A stretch of DNA of 64,000 bases, from positions 124,001 to 188,000 of the forward strand of contig NZ_NQVN01000009.1 of the NCBI RefSeq assembly GCF_002770725.1, given 5' to 3'. The stretch comes from Pleomorphomonas carboxyditropha (GTDB taxonomy: Bacteria; Pseudomonadota; Alphaproteobacteria; Rhizobiales; Pleomorphomonadaceae). Each line of letters starts with the position of its first letter. Position 1 is the stretch's first letter. Below, piece after piece: positions 34,719-42,954 of the stretch. The notes beneath the pieces were generated by a model. That model saw nothing but the letters and a program-made list of their open reading frames with translations, had not been told where the DNA came from and did no database searches. A program made the translations under genes and the position numbers.

Positions 34719-36317
34719 TCAGTCCTTCGCGTCGCCGATACCGCGCGAGATCGTCATCAGGGTCGCGAGGCGCTCCAGTAGCGGCTTGCTGTCCGGCGAG
34801 GCCACCTCGATCGCCGCCAGTGCTTCCTCGAAATTCGTGGCCTTGTCGATCGCCTCGAGGAGCGGTTCCAGGAGCGGCTTCGAGATGCCTTCGAAGGCCG
34901 TTGGAACCAGCTCAAAGACATCGTCGGCACCATAACTGCCTGCGGTGCGATCATAGGCAAGGCGCGAGACGCCGCAGCACGGACAGGTGGTTCCGGGGCC
35001 CTGAAGACGGGCGGCAAGTGCCGAGGGCTTGGAGGCGGCGGGAGCGGGCGCCGGCACCTGTTCCGGCGGGGGCTCGGGCGGCGGGGTCGCTGGCGGTGTC
35101 AACACGTCATCGTCGCCGTTGGGCTTGCCGACGCCCAGCTTGCCGCGAACCTCGGTTTGCCCGACGCGCAGCCCGAGCGGGATCAGCTTGGCCAGACTGT
35201 CGGAGAGACCGACGACGTCTTCCGGCTCGGCCACCGGCCACTGGACGGTCGGATACCTTTCCTGCGGGCCGAAGTTCAGAGCCACGGCCCATTGGATGAG
35301 ATCGCGATTGACGGTTCGCGCCCGCTGCCGGCAGTCCGCCTTGATGATGTCGAGGCGCACCTCGTTGTGTACCTTGGCCTGCGCCTCCGACGATCCACTG
35401 TCGGCCGTCATGGTCTGGCCGACCACCAGCTTGGAGATCGACGCGTCGACGTATTCGAGGAGGCCGCCGAACACGGCAGAACCGTGCGATCCCTCCACCT
35501 TGAACATCTCGACCGAGGCGCCCTCTGGGATGATGGCCGCGCCGTCGTTGGCGAACATCCGAAGGCCGTTGAGCAGCGAGCGCTTGTCCGTATCCGAGGC
35601 GTTCTGGTTGTAGCGACCGAGACGCATCGGAATGCCGTAAACCTCCGTGAAGCCGGCCCAATCCTGGAGGGTGAAGGCCTGCAGCATGAAGGCCCAGGCG
35701 GCGGGGCGGGCGAGACCGGCACGCGAAGTGACGCCGGCTCGGATGCGCGGCACGTGCCGGATGAACTTGGCGGCCGGCAGCTCCACGCCCTCGAAGCTGC
35801 CGTCGACGTCGAGGCGGATATCGGTGTGGGTGAGCCGGTCGAGCCGGAAAAAGCGCTGATCCCGGAAGATGTACTTCACCGGGCGCAGCCGCTTGCGTTC
35901 GTACTCCCACATGGTCTCGGGAACAGCATAGCCTTTGCCGATGCCATCGGACGTCATGGACGCCATCTCGCCGAACTCGGGATCTTCGACGATCTCGTGG
36001 ACGAAATCGCCGATCGCCTTCGGCACGCCGTCGGGAACCTCGACCGACGGCGCGATACCATCGAGCGCCAGATAGCGGGTCTGCAACTGGCTGGCATAGT
36101 GCAGGTACCGCTCCTCCATCTCCATGGCGAGCGTTAGATAGTCGCGCGTTTCGCCCAACTGCGCCTGTCGCAGGATGTGCGCCAGGCGCTCGGGTACCAA
36201 CGCGCCGGCGACGCGCTCCTCGATGGTGCGCCGCCGCCCGTAGAGCGTGGGTGTCGCGATCTCGGCGCCAAGCACCGACTGGTCGACGGTCTGGCCGTCC
36301 GGTCCCGTCATCCCCAT
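34719..36317 (-). CDS. Portal protein (Mu gp29, DUF935)
   Basis: 532 residues. Features are ATPTLYGRRRTIEERVAGAL, EDPEFGEMASMTSDGIGKGY, GWRL-type core and KLVVGQTMTADSG. It forms the portal vertex. A Pro-rich linker around residue 425 leads to a C-terminal part with CPCCG (possible zinc knuckle) and a helical tail. Overlaps the terminase gene by 10 bp. Confidence 0.92.
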   Translation of the reverse strand: MGMTGPDGQTVDQSVLGAEIATPTLYGRRRTIEERVAGALVPERLAHILRQAQLGETRDYLTLAMEMEERYLHYASQLQTRYLALDGIAPSVEVPDGVPKAIGDFVHEIVEDPEFGEMASMTSDGIGKGYAVPETMWEYERKRLRPVKYIFRDQRFFRLDRLTHTDIRLDVDGSFEGVELPAAKFIRHVPRIRAGVTSRAGLARPAAWAFMLQAFTLQDWAGFTEVYGIPMRLGRYNQNASDTDKRSLLNGLRMFANDGAAIIPEGASVEMFKVEGSHGSAVFGGLLEYVDASISKLVVGQTMTADSGSSEAQAKVHNEVRLDIIKADCRQRARTVNRDLIQWAVALNFGPQERYPTVQWPVAEPEDVVGLSDSLAKLIPLGLRVGQTEVRGKLGVGKPNGDDDVLTPPATPPPEPPPEQVPAPAPAASKPSALAARLQGPGTTCPCCGVSRLAYDRTAGSYGADDVFELVPTAFEGISKPLLEPLLEAIDKATNFEEALAAIEVASPDSKPLLERLATLMTISRGIGDAKD

Positions 36318-37951
36318 AGGGCTCTCCTTGTGTCGCGATACATCCCCGCCGGTGCCTGTTGGCCGTCGGCCTCCGCCATGGTGCTCGGCGTCTCGATCTT
36401 CGTCTCGATCCGCATGTCCTCGGAGGCGGCGTAGGCGATCATGCCGGCGATCGCCGCGTCACCGTGGCGATCGAGGCCATCGCTGCCCTTCGTGCGGTGA
36501 TCGTCGGGGATCTTGATGATGCGCCCGACATACTGCAGGCCCTGATGGTCCTGGACGATGTCCTCGTCCTGGGCGAGACGGCAGGAGCGCTCGGCGACGG
36601 CGTCGACGTAGCGCGGGGCGTGCGTCCTGTACCATTCCTCGCTGAGCTTGATTTCTTCGATGAGATGCGCTCCGAACTTCTGGGCGGTGACCTCGGCGAG
36701 ATAGGCGCCGTTGCCGGTGGCATCGAGCTTGCCGCCGGAAAACCTCGGCAGCATTGGCACCATCATGAACAGCATCTCCCGTTGCTGGTCGAACGGGCAG
36801 TTTCGCAGCTCGACAACCAGGGGAGATCGCCGCGTTGTCGTTTGCTCGACGGCCATGATCCAGTTCACCGACGCATCGCCGGATCTAGCGAAGTCGAAGC
36901 CGAACACGTGGCGATCACCGGGCTTGAGCAGCCTTAGCGCCGGCTCGACCTCTCGACGAAACAGGCCGGTCACGTAGGCCTTTCGGTATTCGGCGGGCAG
37001 GTGCTTGAAATCGTCGTCGAAGTGCAGACGGATGACCGTCGACGGCTCCATCGCCGCCTCGATCTGAACGCGTGTCAAAGCGGCGCCGGCGGCGTCGGCC
37101 GGCACGGCGTCCAGCTCCTGCCGCATCGCCGCCCGGCGGGCACCGTAGGCGGCGCGGATCTTCGTCTCCTCCTGCTCATCCACCTCCGGCGACCAGGTCT
37201 TGCTCTTCATGAGGTACACGCGGCGGAACAGGCCATTCACCACGGCGTCGTGGAAGGTGACGGTATGCACCGAGGCTGGCAGCTTGCCGGACTCCGCCTC
37301 GCGGATCATCTCGTTGAACGGATTGAGCATGCCGTTGTGCGACGAGATGATCCGGATCTTGCCGCCCCAGATCAGCAGTGCGGTGACGGCATCGAGCACC
37401 GAGCGGACGTCACGGTGAAACGCCGCCTCGTCGATACAGACGACACCCTGCAGGCCGCGGATATTCTCCGGCCGGCTCGACAGCGCCTCGACGCGGAAAC
37501 CGCTGGCAAAGCGGACGCGATAGGCGGCGATTTGCCGCGTCGTACCGTCTTCGGCCTGATCCTCGAACAGGAACTCCTCGATCTCGCCGAGGTCTTTGGC
37601 GACGATCTTCGCGAAATGCGAGATGTAGCCGATGAACTCTCTGCCCTTGTCCTTGGTGTCGCCGATGTAAAAGTAGTTCTGCCCACCGGCCGAACGCTTG
37701 GCGGCGGCGATCAGCGTGGCGTCGAAGCTCTCGGCAAAGGTAATGCCGGTTCGTCGGCCCTTGGCGCAGATCTTGATATCGGCCGGATCGGCGATCCAAT
37801 CCGCCTGATGCCGCATCAGGACGCCGTCGGCGAGCGGGTCGAGATCGTCCGGGATGTCGGCGCCGCGTGGCAGATCGCCCGGTAGCGAAGCGCGCGGGTC
37901 GCGCGTCATCACCGGCGATGTGTCGCGGTCGATGTCGGCTTGGGAGGTCAT
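36308..37951 (-). CDS. Terminase large subunit (Mu gp28 type)
   Basis: 547 residues. The ATPase part has a Walker A-like KGRRTGIT near residue 67 and Walker B VVCIDEAAF near residue 168. The nuclease part contains HVFGFDFARSGDASVNWIMA and later RYVDAVAERS and HGDAAIAGMIAYAA. It packages phage DNA by headful from integrated copies. Overlaps its neighbours at both ends. Confidence 0.94.
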   Translation of the reverse strand: MTSQADIDRDTSPVMTRDPRASLPGDLPRGADIPDDLDPLADGVLMRHQADWIADPADIKICAKGRRTGITFAESFDATLIAAAKRSAGGQNYFYIGDTKDKGREFIGYISHFAKIVAKDLGEIEEFLFEDQAEDGTTRQIAAYRVRFASGFRVEALSSRPENIRGLQGVVCIDEAAFHRDVRSVLDAVTALLIWGGKIRIISSHNGMLNPFNEMIREAESGKLPASVHTVTFHDAVVNGLFRRVYLMKSKTWSPEVDEQEETKIRAAYGARRAAMRQELDAVPADAAGAALTRVQIEAAMEPSTVIRLHFDDDFKHLPAEYRKAYVTGLFRREVEPALRLLKPGDRHVFGFDFARSGDASVNWIMAVEQTTTRRSPLVVELRNCPFDQQREMLFMMVPMLPRFSGGKLDATGNGAYLAEVTAQKFGAHLIEEIKLSEEWYRTHAPRYVDAVAERSCRLAQDEDIVQDHQGLQYVGRIIKIPDDHRTKGSDGLDRHGDAAIAGMIAYAASEDMRIETKIETPSTMAEADGQQAPAGMYRDTRRALWG

Positions 37952-38595
37952 GAGGTCACCGTCGGCACGGAGGTGGGCTTTACCGGCCGTTCGCGGACGC
38001 CGAGGAAATCGCGCCGCAGTTGGGCGATGCGGTCGGCCGACAGCCCGGCCTCGCGGGCGACCGTCTCCGCCGCCTCGAGCGCTTCGGACTTAGCCTTCGC
38101 TTCCGCCCTGGCGGCCGCCTCAGCGGCTTCCCTGTCGAGCTTGGCCCGACGGTCGCTCGATGCTTTCTGAGCGGCGGTCACCGCCTTGAGAGCATCGGCG
38201 GCGAGCTTGAGGTCGAGCGGCGATACCACGTCACCGTTGCCCAGCGCCTCGAAGATGACCGTCTTCAGGAACTCGGCGATGGCGATGGTGTTGGTGTCGG
38301 CATCGCCCGGCTCCAGGCGCTCTGTCAGCACGCGGGAGATTTCGCGCGTCTCGGTCATACGTCGGGCGATGCCGGCAAGGCGGACCGAATAGCGCGAAAA
38401 TGCCGACCGCGAGATCGGTTGGAAATCCTCGTCGCCGATCTCCTCGGCACGCACTTTCAAGCGTTTGTTGAGTTCGTCGAGAATATCTTGCTGAAGCTGG
38501 GTGCGTTCGCGCAACTCGCCGGCTGCCCAGGCGACGATGTCGTCATAATCTTCGCCGAGCAGCTCGATCGACGAGAGGCGGCCACGGCCGGTCAT
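37948..38595 (-). CDS. Terminase small-subunit candidate (Mu gp27, DUF3486)
   Basis: 215 residues. The N-terminal DUF3486 pattern (GRGRLSSIELLGEDYDDIVA, SRSAFSRYSVRLAGIARRM) is followed by an Ala/Glu/Lys-rich helical tail (residues about 140-200). It overlaps terminase by 4 bp. Confidence 0.88.
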   Translation of the reverse strand: MTGRGRLSSIELLGEDYDDIVAWAAGELRERTQLQQDILDELNKRLKVRAEEIGDEDFQPISRSAFSRYSVRLAGIARRMTETREISRVLTERLEPGDADTNTIAIAEFLKTVIFEALGNGDVVSPLDLKLAADALKAVTAAQKASSDRRAKLDREAAEAAARAEAKAKSEALEAAETVAREAGLSADRIAQLRRDFLGVRERPVKPTSVPTVTS

Positions 38596-38605
38596 CGGAA
38601 CCTCC

Positions 38606-38908
38606 TCAGACGATCGAGAGCGACGGCCGCTTGACGCCGTCGAGAGCGATCTTGCGGTCGACGTGGTCGAGGCCGCGCTGGGTCAGGGTGACGAGCAGCA
38701 CCGACCCCTGTGCCTCTGCGGTCACCGCACCGACATCGGCGAGCTGGCGCAGCTCGGCATGCACCCACTCGCGACTCTTGCTTATCCCCCAGCTTTCGAG
38801 GGCGGACTGCAGGAGCGACGAATTGGACGATGCGCTGGCCTCTCCGGCGAGCGTACGCAGGATGATGAGGCGAGCCTCTTCACGGACACGAGTTGCGAAA
38901 TCGGTCAT
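38606..38908 (-). CDS. Mu gp26-like winged-helix protein
   Basis: 100 residues (MTDFATRVREEARLIILRTL; WGISKSREWVHAELRQLADV). The pattern resembles a winged helix-turn-helix and matches the Mu gp26 group. It lies between gp25- and gp27-like genes, overlapping the former by 4 bp. Confidence 0.8.
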   Translation of the reverse strand: MTDFATRVREEARLIILRTLAGEASASSNSSLLQSALESWGISKSREWVHAELRQLADVGAVTAEAQGSVLLVTLTQRGLDHVDRKIALDGVKRPSLSIV

Positions 38909-39243
38909 CTCTTTGCCTGCTCGATCAGAAATTCCTGCAGCCGGTCGGAGATCGCCGCTACAGGCTTGAGCCTCTCGGTAAGCACCTGGATCTCGCCGCG
39001 CAGTTCGGTCAGCGTCAGATCCACGCGATGGAGCGACTCCTTGTTCGGGATGTGATCCATCTCGGTTTCCAGCCTGGAGAGGCGCTCGTCGATCTCCGCG
39101 TCGGCCTTTGCTCTGGTCCCCGCCTCGGCGCGCAGCTCGTCCTGCGAGGCTAGGCCCTTCCGGATCGCCCACCCGGCGATCGTCAGCGCGAGGCCGGCCA
39201 CGAACACCACCACCGGCCAGTAACGCATCAACTCGTCCATCAA
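38905..39243 (-). CDS. Mu gp25-like membrane protein (DUF2730)
   Basis: 112 residues with one N-terminal membrane span (YWPVVVFVAGLALTIAGWAI) followed by a coiled coil (SRLETEMDHIPNKESLHRVD). This is the DUF2730 family found at this place in Mu-like phages. Overlaps the Rz1-like gene by 4 bp. Confidence 0.85.
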   Translation of the reverse strand: MMDELMRYWPVVVFVAGLALTIAGWAIRKGLASQDELRAEAGTRAKADAEIDERLSRLETEMDHIPNKESLHRVDLTLTELRGEIQVLTERLKPVAAISDRLQEFLIEQAKR

Positions 39244-39542
39244 AAACCCCCGTCAACGGCGGGGCTCTCGCCCGCCGCGTCGATCGCGGCAATCGCCGCC
39301 GCCCGCCGCTGCTCGCAGATCCGGAGCGCGCCCCTGTCGCGTCCCCAAAGGGTGGTCGCCTCGGCTTCGGAAATCGCCCGATCCGGAATGGCCACCGGTG
39401 CCGAGCAAACGGCGCGAGCCTGCGCCGGTGCGGTGACCGTCACCGTCGCTCTGGCTTCGACCCGAGGCGCCTCAGCGCTGGTTGAGCAGGCGGACACGAT
39501 CGCGGCTGATGCCGCCGCCATCGCCGCCAGGAAGAGCCGCAT
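39240..39542 (-). CDS. Rz1-like outer-membrane spanin lipoprotein
   Basis: 100 residues with a lipoprotein signal peptide and lipobox (AAIVSACS, Cys19), then a short Pro/Ala/Thr-rich region. It starts inside the upstream inner-membrane spanin gene in another frame (71-bp overlap), the classic embedded Rz/Rz1 arrangement. Confidence 0.8.
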   Translation of the reverse strand: MRLFLAAMAAASAAIVSACSTSAEAPRVEARATVTVTAPAQARAVCSAPVAIPDRAISEAEATTLWGRDRGALRICEQRRAAAIAAIDAAGESPAVDGGF

Positions 39543-39837
39543 TCGAGGCCTCCATTTCGGTCTGTTTGTCTTGGAGCTTGCGGTCGGCCTCAGCCAACTC
39601 CGCGTCCTTCTGCATGGCGAGCCGGGCGAGCGATGCGGCGGCGGCCGACACTTTTGCGTTGGCCTCGGCGATCTGGGCCGACCAGTGAGCATCGCGAGCG
39701 GCGATTGCCTCCTGGCGTGCCGTGTCCACCATGCCGTCGATCCTGGCGATGCCCAGGTAGATGAGAGCCGCCGCACCGAGAGCCAGGGCGGCGGCGATCA
39801 CGAGGGGGCTGACCTTGGCGGCGAGCCACTCGATCAT
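39472..39837 (-). CDS. Rz-like inner-membrane spanin
   Basis: 121 residues: one N-terminal membrane helix (VIAAALALGAAALIYLGIA) and a long periplasmic coiled coil (ANAKVSAAAASLARLAMQKD, DRKLQDKQTEME). With the overlapping lipoprotein it would fuse inner and outer membranes at lysis. Confidence 0.8.
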   Translation of the reverse strand: MIEWLAAKVSPLVIAAALALGAAALIYLGIARIDGMVDTARQEAIAARDAHWSAQIAEANAKVSAAAASLARLAMQKDAELAEADRKLQDKQTEMEASNAALPGGDGGGISRDRVRLLNQR

Positions 39838-40112
39838 CGGGGCCCTCCCGGCTGATCACGCGGCATGTAAGGCGGATGCGGCTCGTCGCGCTCCTGACCC
39901 GCCGCAAAGTCTCGCGACCCATAGTGCCGATGGATGCCGAGCGTGCCGGCGATTAATGCGACCATCGACGGTAGGGCAATGTTGGCCATGGCCACGGCCT
40001 GCTCCGAGCCCATGACTGCGCCGGCCGCCAACAGAATGACCACCACCCAGGCGAATCCGGTGTTGATCCAGATCGCGCGTTTGGTGGTCGAGTAGGTAGG
40101 GCGCTGCGTCAT
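39834..40112 (-). CDS. Putative holin, two membrane spans
   Basis: 92 residues with hydrophobic helices WINTGFAWVVVILLAAGAVM (about 15-35) and VAMANIALPSMVALIAGTLG (about 40-60), then a charged Pro-rich tail. It sits between endolysin and spanins, where a holin is expected. No family motif was recognised. Confidence 0.6.
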   Translation of the reverse strand: MTQRPTYSTTKRAIWINTGFAWVVVILLAAGAVMGSEQAVAMANIALPSMVALIAGTLGIHRHYGSRDFAAGQERDEPHPPYMPRDQPGGPR

Positions 40113-40113
40113 C

Positions 40114-40833
40114 TCAGGCCTCGTTGGTGGAGAGGGGCGAGCCGTCGGCCGCTAGATGGATGCGGCCGCCGACGACCGGCGCCGTGACGGTCGACGGCCA
40201 GCGGATCGCGTAGAGGCGCGTCTTGGCGATCCAGGTGATCGACACGCTGTTGCTCTGGTTGCCGCCGAGGATGCGATAGGCGGTCGCCGTCTCGCCAAGA
40301 TAGAGGCCGACATGACCGCCGCCCTCGCGAGTGAACACCATCACCGCGCCGAGAGCCGGCACAGTGAGCTTCCGGCCGAAAGCGCCCCAAGCCTTGGCCG
40401 AAAGCGGATTGGACGGCAGCAACTCCTTAGGCAGTGTCGCCCCCATGATGTGGGCGAGAAACAGCCCACACCACGGGATGTCGTCGTTGCTGTAGTAGCT
40501 GGCGATCCATCCGCCGAGCGCCCTGGCCCAGCCCATGATGGTCGCGTTCGACGCAGGGCCGGCGATCTCCTTGAGGCCCATGAAGCGCCGGGCTTCCCGG
40601 AGCCAGACGGGCTCCGGCGGCGGCACCACCGGATCGTGAGGGCTGGAGCGCAGCGCCGCCACCGTGGCGCTGTCGGCCTTGCCGGTCACCGGCAGGCCGA
40701 GGTCGGCCTGGAAAGTCTTGAGCGCGGCGATGACGCCACGGCCATGTCCGCCGTCAGCGGCGGCGCTGTAGACGCCGGCCGCAGCCAGACGCTCGATCAG
40801 CCAAGCGTCAAAAGTCTGGGGGGATTTCGCCAT
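40114..40833 (-). CDS. Endolysin: peptidoglycan-binding domain plus Cys/His peptidase (TIGR02594-like)
   Basis: 239 residues. The N-terminal peptidoglycan-binding repeat (VIAALKTFQADLGLPVTGKA) covers residues 30-62. The catalytic domain begins LREARRFMGLKEIAGPASN; its candidate nucleophile is Cys in IPWCGLFLAHIM and the His is in GGGHVGLYLGE. It has no signal peptide, so it would depend on the holin. First gene of the late lysis/packaging operon. Its ribosome-binding site lies inside a hairpin (40835-40857). Confidence 0.9.
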   Translation of the reverse strand: MAKSPQTFDAWLIERLAAAGVYSAAADGGHGRGVIAALKTFQADLGLPVTGKADSATVAALRSSPHDPVVPPPEPVWLREARRFMGLKEIAGPASNATIMGWARALGGWIASYYSNDDIPWCGLFLAHIMGATLPKELLPSNPLSAKAWGAFGRKLTVPALGAVMVFTREGGGHVGLYLGETATAYRILGGNQSNSVSITWIAKTRLYAIRWPSTVTAPVVGGRIHLAADGSPLSTNEA

Positions 40834-40834
40834 G

Positions 40835-40857
40835 GGGTCACCTCGATTTGGTGACCC
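40835..40857 (-). promoter_or_regulatory. Hairpin sequestering the endolysin ribosome-binding site
   Basis: Perfect 8-bp arms GGGTCACC and GGTGACCC with a 7-nt loop. The AGGTGA Shine-Dalgarno (40838-40843 on the minus strand) is inside the stem, one base before the ATG at 40833. It could delay lysis-gene translation. Confidence 0.6.
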
Positions 40858-40887
40858 GACATTAGGCGGGCGGGGCGATTTCCTGCC

Positions 40888-40903
40888 GCTGCACGGGTGC
40901 AGC
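40888..40903 (-). promoter_or_regulatory. Late-operator palindrome 1 (upstream of lysis operon)
   Basis: GCTGCACGGGTGCAGC, the core of a perfect 9+2+9 palindrome at 40886-40905, 54 bp upstream of the endolysin start and just downstream of the Mor/C-type gene. A -10-like TAATGT (40859-40864) lies 21 bp from the palindrome. Confidence 0.72.
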
Positions 40904-40989
40904 GGGGCGCTCCGAACCTGCCGAGACTGTAGCCGATCGGCGGTCGGCCGCCAAGAGCATCGGATTTCTCCGGTGCGGCAGGAAAAAGA

Positions 40990-41397
40990 TCAGAACAGGT
41001 CGTCTTGCCGCCCGTCCTTGAGCTTGGCCTTGGTGTACCACGCGGTGCGCTCGCCGAGGCCGGCGCGCCGGGCCGCCTCGCGCGCGCTGGTGCCGGCCTG
41101 CAGCTCCTTGACCAGACGCCGCTTGGCCTGCCGCATCAATCCCATCGGCCCACGCGGGATCAGCACGCCGCGCTGGCCTTTCCGGTGGCCATCGGCATCG
41201 GTCACGGTCATATACGCGCAGATCGCCTTGGCGGCCTCCTCGCCGACGCAGCGCACCAGCCAGTGGTCCGCCCCGGCGACACGTGGGAAATGCACCTGCG
41301 TCCCGCCGTATTGCTCGGCGAGAGCGAGGGCGGCGGCAATGCCGGCGATGTCCGCGATCTCGCCAAGGATACCGTCGAGGCCGTGCGAGGCTTTCAC
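40990..41397 (-). CDS. Mor/C-family transcription activator
   Basis: 135 residues. The Mor-type dimerisation domain is ILGEIADIAGIAAALALAEQ followed by YGGTQVHFPR. The C-terminal helix-turn-helix is AGTSAREAARRAGLGERTAW. In Mu, Mor and C switch on middle and late genes. Here only one such gene is present and it sits directly before the lysis operon. The start is taken at GTG 41397 because GGAGG lies 9 nt upstream and the codon overlaps the previous stop. An ATG at 41430 would overlap more. Confidence 0.9.
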   Translation of the reverse strand: MKASHGLDGILGEIADIAGIAAALALAEQYGGTQVHFPRVAGADHWLVRCVGEEAAKAICAYMTVTDADGHRKGQRGVLIPRGPMGLMRQAKRRLVKELQAGTSAREAARRAGLGERTAWYTKAKLKDGRQDDLF

Positions 41398-41636
41398 CTT
41401 TCGCCTCCGATCGTCGTCGTGGCGGCGCACCTGGGGACGACGGTGATCACCGTCTCGCCCTGACAGATGTAGGTGTGCCGGCCGCTTTTGACTGCATACC
41501 GCCCGCCGATCGTCGCGCCGGCCGCGATTGCTGCATCCGAGACTTCGGCACGCAGCGCATCCCGGAACGCCGCCACATCGACATTGTGGACGCGCTCGAG
41601 GTAGCGCAGCACGGCGTGATCGGTGACGCGGATCAT
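41394..41636 (-). CDS. Early-region protein, unknown (80 aa)
   Basis: Starts MIRVTDHAVLRYLERVHNVD and has a compact alpha/beta pattern ending in a beta-rich part (SGRHTYICQGETVITVVPR). The HAVLRYLERV start resembles small proteins of phage and toxin loci, but I cannot assign a family. Overlaps both neighbours by 4 bp. Confidence 0.75.
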   Translation of the reverse strand: MIRVTDHAVLRYLERVHNVDVAAFRDALRAEVSDAAIAAGATIGGRYAVKSGRHTYICQGETVITVVPRCAATTTIGGER

Positions 41637-41863
41637 TTCACCTCATCCTTGGTGGCGGCGATGTATTCGGGGATCCTGGCGATATGGGAGGCCACCCGGC
41701 GCGCCTCGTCCCGCGACAGGCGATGGGTGGCGCGCTGCCGGCCGGGCTCGTCTTCGAAATAGACGAAGGCGATCGTGATCGAGCCCGAGGCATCCTGGAC
41801 CTCGAAGCTCTCCTTGTGCTCGATGATCGGCCAGGGTGCCTTCAGGGTGCGCGGCTCATCCAT
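41633..41863 (-). CDS. Early-region protein, unknown (76 aa)
   Basis: Starts MDEPRTLKAPWPIIEHKESF. It is a small beta-rich protein with a C-terminal helix (DEARRVASHIARIPEYIAA). It overlaps the preceding gene by 22 bp and the next by 4 bp. No family recognised. Confidence 0.7.
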   Translation of the reverse strand: MDEPRTLKAPWPIIEHKESFEVQDASGSITIAFVYFEDEPGRQRATHRLSRDEARRVASHIARIPEYIAATKDEVK

Positions 41864-42423
41864 GCTTGCTCTCCAAGAGTTTCGGGCCTTCGCCGATCGG
41901 AAAATTCGATCTCCAGTTTCCGGATATGTCGGGTCCGTACGCAGCTGATTTGCTCCTGATGGTCGGCGCACCAGCGGAGGATGGAGATTGAGGAAGCGAT
42001 CTCGATGCAAAACCATTTCGTTGCCGGGACTTGCTCGCCTAGTCGCCAGAGGAAGAGGGCCATCGAAATCGCTGCGGGTGCCTGAAGAATGTCCCTGAAG
42101 TCTGGAATGTCGGCGGCAGGCATCGCCTCGTAGGAGGTCAGGCCGGCGACCAGCCAAGACCGGTAAAACCCGACCCATGAAATCGTGTTTTTCGTCCTTT
42201 CCATGAGGGCGACTTCTTCATCGGTCCTCAGCATTTCCGTGCCAGCGAGCAGGCGTAGCGCGACGGCGGAAAGCAGCAGGCAACTCGCGCCAAGGTCTGT
42301 ACCTTCCGGCACGGGGCGATCGACGTAGTCGGCACCGGACTCGAACATCTCGGGGTCGACCGGCGAAAAGACCGGGCGGTTGAGAGCGCGTCGCATCGAA
42401 CCGGGATCGGGAGGTGTGATCAT
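41842..42423 (-). CDS. Early-region protein, unknown (193 aa)
   Basis: Mostly helical, starting MITPPDPGSMRRALNRPVFS, with hydrophobic helices (CLLLSAVALRLLAGTEML; ISMALFLWRLGEQV) but no clear membrane topology. Overlaps the upstream stop by 4 bp (ATGA). Unknown function. Its length stands out among the small early genes. Confidence 0.65.
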   Translation of the reverse strand: MITPPDPGSMRRALNRPVFSPVDPEMFESGADYVDRPVPEGTDLGASCLLLSAVALRLLAGTEMLRTDEEVALMERTKNTISWVGFYRSWLVAGLTSYEAMPAADIPDFRDILQAPAAISMALFLWRLGEQVPATKWFCIEIASSISILRWCADHQEQISCVRTRHIRKLEIEFSDRRRPETLGEQAWMSRAP

Positions 42424-42731
42424 TTCCCCACGCTCTCCATCGCCTTGCGGGCCGCCACGACCGCCACGTCGAGATAGTTGAGGACTATGGCCCTGGCCTC
42501 GGCCGGCGCTTCCAGCCAACGGGCAATGTCCTGCTCGTTGTCTATCAGCCAGTTGAACGTCCCGATGACGTCGGCCGAGTGCCGCTCCATCAGCACGGCC
42601 TCTTCCTCGCGGAGCCGCCGGCCGGAGACCTCGCGCCGATTGTGCGTGGTCATCAGGTTGGCCATGCGATTGACGTGGTCGCGACGGGTCGCCAGCGAAA
42701 ACTGCGGCTTGGGCGCGCGGAACTCAGCCAT
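42420..42731 (-). CDS. Early-region protein, unknown (103 aa)
   Basis: Starts MAEFRAPKPQFSLATRRDHV. Helical and charged (RRLREEEAVLMERHSADVIG), ending AARKAMESVGK. Two bases separate it from the upstream gene. No family assigned. Confidence 0.65.
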   Translation of the reverse strand: MAEFRAPKPQFSLATRRDHVNRMANLMTTHNRREVSGRRLREEEAVLMERHSADVIGTFNWLIDNEQDIARWLEAPAEARAIVLNYLDVAVVAARKAMESVGK

Positions 42732-42733
42732 GG

Positions 42734-42952
42734 TCAGGTTCCTTTCCGGCCGAACCGCTCGGCGATCGCGCCGATTTCCTTCAGCTGCGTATCTGTCAGC
42801 AGGCTGACGCTTTCGGACTCGTCCCGCTGGCTGTTGACGCTTCGCGCGATGCTCCAACCCATCCTGCCGTCGTAAAGCCGCTGGAAGATCAGCTTGGTGG
42901 GGCGCTCATAGACGTCCGGCGACAGGTCGAACTCGATCTTGGTGGGCTGCAT
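42734..42952 (-). CDS. Early-region protein, unknown (72 aa)
   Basis: Starts MQPTKIEFDLSPDVYERPTK and ends EIGAIAERFGRKGT. Small alpha/beta protein in the tightly packed early operon. No family assigned. Confidence 0.65.
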   Translation of the reverse strand: MQPTKIEFDLSPDVYERPTKLIFQRLYDGRMGWSIARSVNSQRDESESVSLLTDTQLKEIGAIAERFGRKGT

Positions 42953-42954
42953 GG

